This document shows, in pieces, positions 61,666 through 64,000 of a DNA stretch of 64,000 nucleotides. The position numbers and the translations under genes are program-made. Within the stretch, counting starts at the first letter, position 1. Each line of letters starts with the position of its first letter. The stretch is from Pseudomonas sp. WS 5079 (GTDB taxonomy: Bacteria; Pseudomonadota; Gammaproteobacteria; Pseudomonadales; Pseudomonadaceae): contig NZ_JAAQWN010000006.1 of the NCBI RefSeq assembly GCF_012985465.1, positions 248,001 through 312,000 of the forward strand, written 5' to 3'. The notes under the pieces were generated by a model. That model was not told where the DNA came from and did not search any database. It saw only the letters and a list, made by a program, of their open reading frames with translations.

Positions 61666-62981
61666 TGAAGGCTTTCAAGGACCTGGTGGAGTGGCTCAAG
61701 CAGGCCATCACCGAAGGGGAACAGTTTCATCTGGACTACGCGGCGGAGTCGTCCGAATTCGTGCGTTTCAACCACGCCAAGGTGCGCCAGGCCGGCCAGG
61801 TACAGCAGGCCAGTGTCAACCTCAAGCTGATCAACGATGGCCGGCACGCCGACCTCGGTATCACCCTGGCCGGAGACCCCGAGGTGGACCGCCAGCGCCT
61901 GGCCGAGAGCCTGCAGCAACTGCGCGAAACCTTGCCCTTGCTGCCCAAGGATCCTTACCTGCTGCTCAATCACACGGCCTGGCAAAACAGCAGCGAGCAG
62001 GCCCAGGCGCTGCCGGACCTCGATCAGGTCCTGGGCGAAATCAGCCAGGGCGCCCAAGGTTTCGACCTGGTCGGCATTTATGCCGCCGGGCCGATCAGCC
62101 GTGGGTTCGCCAGCTCGTCGGGGGCTTTTGGCTGGCATCAGGCCAATAGTTTCAACTTTGACTTCAGCCTGTTCCATGCCAATGGCGAGGCGGTCAAGGC
62201 CAGCTACGCCGGCGATGCCTGGGACAGCGCGGCCTTTGCCCAGCGCTTGCAGCAAGCCCGCGAACAACTGGAGTTCCTTGGCCGGCCCTTGCACACCCTG
62301 GCGCCCGGTCAATACCGCGCGTACCTGGCACCGGCGGCCATGGAAGAAATCATCGGCATGCTCGCCTGGGGTGGTTTTTCTGCACAGGCTATCGCCAGCA
62401 AGGGCAGCCCGTTGCAGCGCCTGTATGCCGGCGACCAGGCCCTGAGCCCGCTGGTGGACATGAGCGAACAGATCACGGCCTCCCTGAGCCCGGCGTTCTC
62501 CCGTGACGGTTACCCTCGCAGCGACGTGACCTTGGTCGCCAATGGCCAGGCGCAAGGGCAACTGGTCAACTCGCGCAGCGCCGCCGAATACGATTTGAGC
62601 ACCAACGGCGCTAGCGCCGATGAGTCCCCCAGCGCTTTGCAGATGGCCGCCGGCAGCCTGGCCCAGGCCGATATCCTCAAGCAACTGGGCACCGGCCTGT
62701 ACATCAGCAACCTGTGGTACCTGAACTACTCCGACCAACCGGCGGCGCGCCTGACGGGCATGACCCGCTTCGCCACGTTCTGGGTGCAAGACGGTGAGAT
62801 CAAGGCGCCGGTCAGCACCATGCGTTTTGACGATAGCGTCTACCAACTGCTGGGCTCACAGTTGGAAGCGCTGACTGCCGAGCGCGAGTTGTTGCTGTCG
62901 GCCAGCACCTATGGCGAGCGTAATACCTCGTCCAACCTGCTGCCCGGCGCGCTGGTAAAACGTCTGACCCTGACCTTGTAA
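61665..62981 (+). CDS. TldE/PmbA-like partner protein
   Basis: A 438-residue paralogue without the HExxxH motif, as in TldE/PmbA: ESSEFVRFNHAKVRQAGQVQ, RGFASSSGAFGWHQ, APAAMEEIIGMLAWGGFSA, and C-terminal GMTRFATFWVQDGEIKAPVS. It is the likely non-catalytic partner of the preceding TldD-like protein. Start overlaps that gene's stop. Confidence 0.88.
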   Translation: MKAFKDLVEWLKQAITEGEQFHLDYAAESSEFVRFNHAKVRQAGQVQQASVNLKLINDGRHADLGITLAGDPEVDRQRLAESLQQLRETLPLLPKDPYLLLNHTAWQNSSEQAQALPDLDQVLGEISQGAQGFDLVGIYAAGPISRGFASSSGAFGWHQANSFNFDFSLFHANGEAVKASYAGDAWDSAAFAQRLQQAREQLEFLGRPLHTLAPGQYRAYLAPAAMEEIIGMLAWGGFSAQAIASKGSPLQRLYAGDQALSPLVDMSEQITASLSPAFSRDGYPRSDVTLVANGQAQGQLVNSRSAAEYDLSTNGASADESPSALQMAAGSLAQADILKQLGTGLYISNLWYLNYSDQPAARLTGMTRFATFWVQDGEIKAPVSTMRFDDSVYQLLGSQLEALTAERELLLSASTYGERNTSSNLLPGALVKRLTLTL

Positions 62982-62983
62982 AC

Positions 62984-63064
62984 GCCCGGCTTGGCGGCGA
63001 TGGCGGCCAGAAGATCGCCGTCAGGCTCCCGGGCCTGATCGCCGGCAAGCCGGCTCCTACAGGG
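62984..63064. repeat. REP pair (first arm diverged)
   Basis: CTTGGCGGCGATGGCGGCC (poor match) and the full inverted unit GATCGCCGGCAAGCCGGCTCCTA (positions 63038-63060), after the TldE-like gene. Confidence 0.72.
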
Positions 63065-63121
63065 GAATACCCTGGGTTCTGATGAACCGTCCCTTGCCGC
63101 ACCCCGTTGGTTGGCGGGCTG

Positions 63122-63150
63122 TTGTCGACACTCCAAAACCTCGTTATAAC
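63122..63150 (+). promoter_or_regulatory. Candidate sigma-70 promoter of the rhlA-like gene
   Basis: TTGTCG (63122-63127), a 17-base spacer, then TATAAC (63145-63150). The inferred transcript would begin about 63157, giving an ~80-base leader. The -35 box is only partly consensus. Confidence 0.4.
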
Positions 63151-63154
63151 GGTT

Positions 63155-63224
63155 GGTGGCATCCCGCCACCTTTCAACCCGCTTGCGCGCAAGCGATGCA
63201 TGACCTCGCCCGGGATAGGGCGAG
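63155..63224 (+). promoter_or_regulatory. Three consecutive dyads in the leader of the rhlA-like gene
   Basis: GGTGGC-atccc-GCCACC (63155-63171), the perfect 16-bp palindrome CGCTTGCGCGCAAGCG (63180-63195), and CTCGCCC-N6-GGGCGAG (63205-63224), which ends two bases before the ribosome site CGGAG. The last hairpin can occlude or present the ribosome site. Possible structured 5' leader or regulator-binding dyads. Confidence 0.5.
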
Positions 63225-63237
63225 CCGGAGCGTTGAC

Positions 63238-64000
63238 ATGTACCAAGGAAGTTTTGTCATTGATAAGTTGTTCAAGCACTACAACGTTCACGTAGAGCAA
63301 CTGGGTAACGATCCGCAACGCAAGACCGTGCTGTTGGTCAATGGCGCGCTGTCCACCACCCGCTCATTCGCCCGCACCAGCAAGTGCCTGGCCGAGCATT
63401 TCAATGTGTTGATGTTCGACTTGCCGTTTTCCGGCTATTCGCGCCCCCACAACGCCGATCTGGACCTGGTGACCAAGGACGACGAAGTCGAGATCCTGCG
63501 GGCGCTGGTGGAGCGTTTCCAGGTCAACCACCTGGTGTCGGCCTCCTGGGGTGGCATCTCGACCCTGCTGACCCTGGCGCGCAACCCGCCTTCTATCGAA
63601 AGCTCGGTGGTGATGGCCCTGGCGCCCAATCTCAACCAGGCGATGCTCGAATACGTGGAGCGCGTGCGGGTGCTGATCGAGGCCGATGACAAGTCCGCCG
63701 TCGGCCACCTGCTCAATGAAACCGTCGGCAAATTCCTCTCCAGCCGGCTCAAGCGCAATAACCATCGGCACCTGTCGACCATGGCCACCACCGAATACCG
63801 CCAGGCGCGCTTTCATATTCATCAGGTGCTTGCCCTGGGCGATGGCAACTACCTGCCGCAATTGCGCCAGATCGAAACCCCGGTGCATTTTCTCAACGGC
63901 ACCCTGGACGAATACACCCCGGCCAATGAAGCCCAACTGTTCAAGCAGTACGTGGGCCGCAGCAGCTTCGCCAGCGCCGAGCACACCGGCCATTTGCTCG
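63238..64000 (+). CDS. RhlA/PhaG-family 3-hydroxyacyltransferase, closest to RhlA (3' end outside window)
   Basis: Starts at ATG 63238 with GGAG seven bases upstream; no stop within the window, giving 254 residues. An alpha/beta-hydrolase: VLLVNGALSTTRSFARTSKC, the nucleophile elbow SASWGGIS (Ser103), and HFLNGTLDEYTP and the C-terminal GH motif EHTGHLL. The stretches TKDDEVEILRALVERF and NHLVSASWGGIST closely match P. aeruginosa RhlA, more than PhaG. RhlA makes 3-(3-hydroxyalkanoyloxy)alkanoic acids, the lipid part of rhamnolipids; PhaG links fatty-acid and PHA synthesis. No rhlB is visible because the window ends. The gene is a possible surfactant (HAA) synthase. Confidence 0.87.
   Translation, partial: MYQGSFVIDKLFKHYNVHVEQLGNDPQRKTVLLVNGALSTTRSFARTSKCLAEHFNVLMFDLPFSGYSRPHNADLDLVTKDDEVEILRALVERFQVNHLVSASWGGISTLLTLARNPPSIESSVVMALAPNLNQAMLEYVERVRVLIEADDKSAVGHLLNETVGKFLSSRLKRNNHRHLSTMATTEYRQARFHIHQVLALGDGNYLPQLRQIETPVHFLNGTLDEYTPANEAQLFKQYVGRSSFASAEHTGHLL

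Noticed and set aside
4815..63064. CRISPR array from the many similar repeats
   Set aside because: The repeats are REP palindromes dispersed singly or in inverted pairs between genes; there is no tandem repeat-spacer pattern and no cas gene.

Overview
The window looks like chromosomal DNA of a Pseudomonas of the fluorescens group. Three things support this: high-GC coding sequence, about 20 copies of the short palindromic REP/REPIN family (core GGAGCTGGCTTGCC / GGAGCGGGCTTGC) in the gaps between genes, and gene content and order closely matching, from memory, the P. aeruginosa PA5372-PA5421 choline/betaine/carnitine region. I see no tRNA, rRNA, CRISPR, prophage or insertion sequence.

Layout. 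(1) 1-12.8 kb: the 3' end of an acyl-CoA dehydrogenase/oxidase-like gene; a TonB-dependent siderophore receptor with two small membrane genes; a GST-like protein; the creBCD sensor system (minus strand); a retropepsin-like 'zinc protease'; a PlsC-type acyltransferase; a DUF2780 protein; an orphan RskA-like protein; and a small secreted protein. (2) 12.9-21.8 kb, minus strand: glyA-soxB-soxD-soxA-soxG-purU-fdhA, which oxidises sarcosine to glycine and handles the one-carbon unit. (3) 22-28.3 kb: traX-like, ltaE, then an apparent accessory insert holding a lysine/tryptophan 2-monooxygenase-like gene broken by an in-frame amber codon, an NCS1 transporter and a nitrilase-family amidase. (4) 28.4-39.7 kb: gbcB/gbcA (glycine betaine to dimethylglycine), a roughly 0.85-kb gene-free stretch full of DnaA boxes, then the minus-strand operon dipeptidase-like, V4R-like, dgcA, dgcB, etfA, etfB (dimethylglycine to sarcosine). 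(5) 39.9-47.3 kb: two small genes, cdhR, and the carnitine operon caiX-cdhC-cdhA-cdhB, then gbdR. (6) 47.8-59.2 kb: sdaB (serine to pyruvate), cbcXWV (choline/betaine/carnitine ABC importer), betT, betI, betB, betA. (7) 59.4-64 kb: RraA-like aldolase, a divergent TldD/TldE pair and the 5' part of an RhlA-type acyltransferase.

Together the genes encode a nearly complete route: choline or carnitine is imported (CbcXWV, BetT, CaiX), converted to glycine betaine (BetAB; CdhABC), demethylated stepwise by GbcAB, DgcAB/EtfAB and SoxBDAG to glycine, then by GlyA to serine and by SdaB to pyruvate. FdhA and PurU deal with formaldehyde and formyl-THF. BetI, GbdR and CdhR are the regulators. Likely operators are visible: a perfect 20-bp BetI palindrome and two direct repeats with exactly 21-bp periodicity in front of cbcX and caiX.

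The least expected structure is at 31252-31801. Four copies of a 35-bp dyad (perfect DnaA box TTATCCACA, 17 bases, degenerate inverted DnaA box) are spaced 161-182 bp apart, with two further perfect boxes between them and three more in the adjacent etf genes. It resembles a DnaA-titration or datA-like locus rather than a replication origin.
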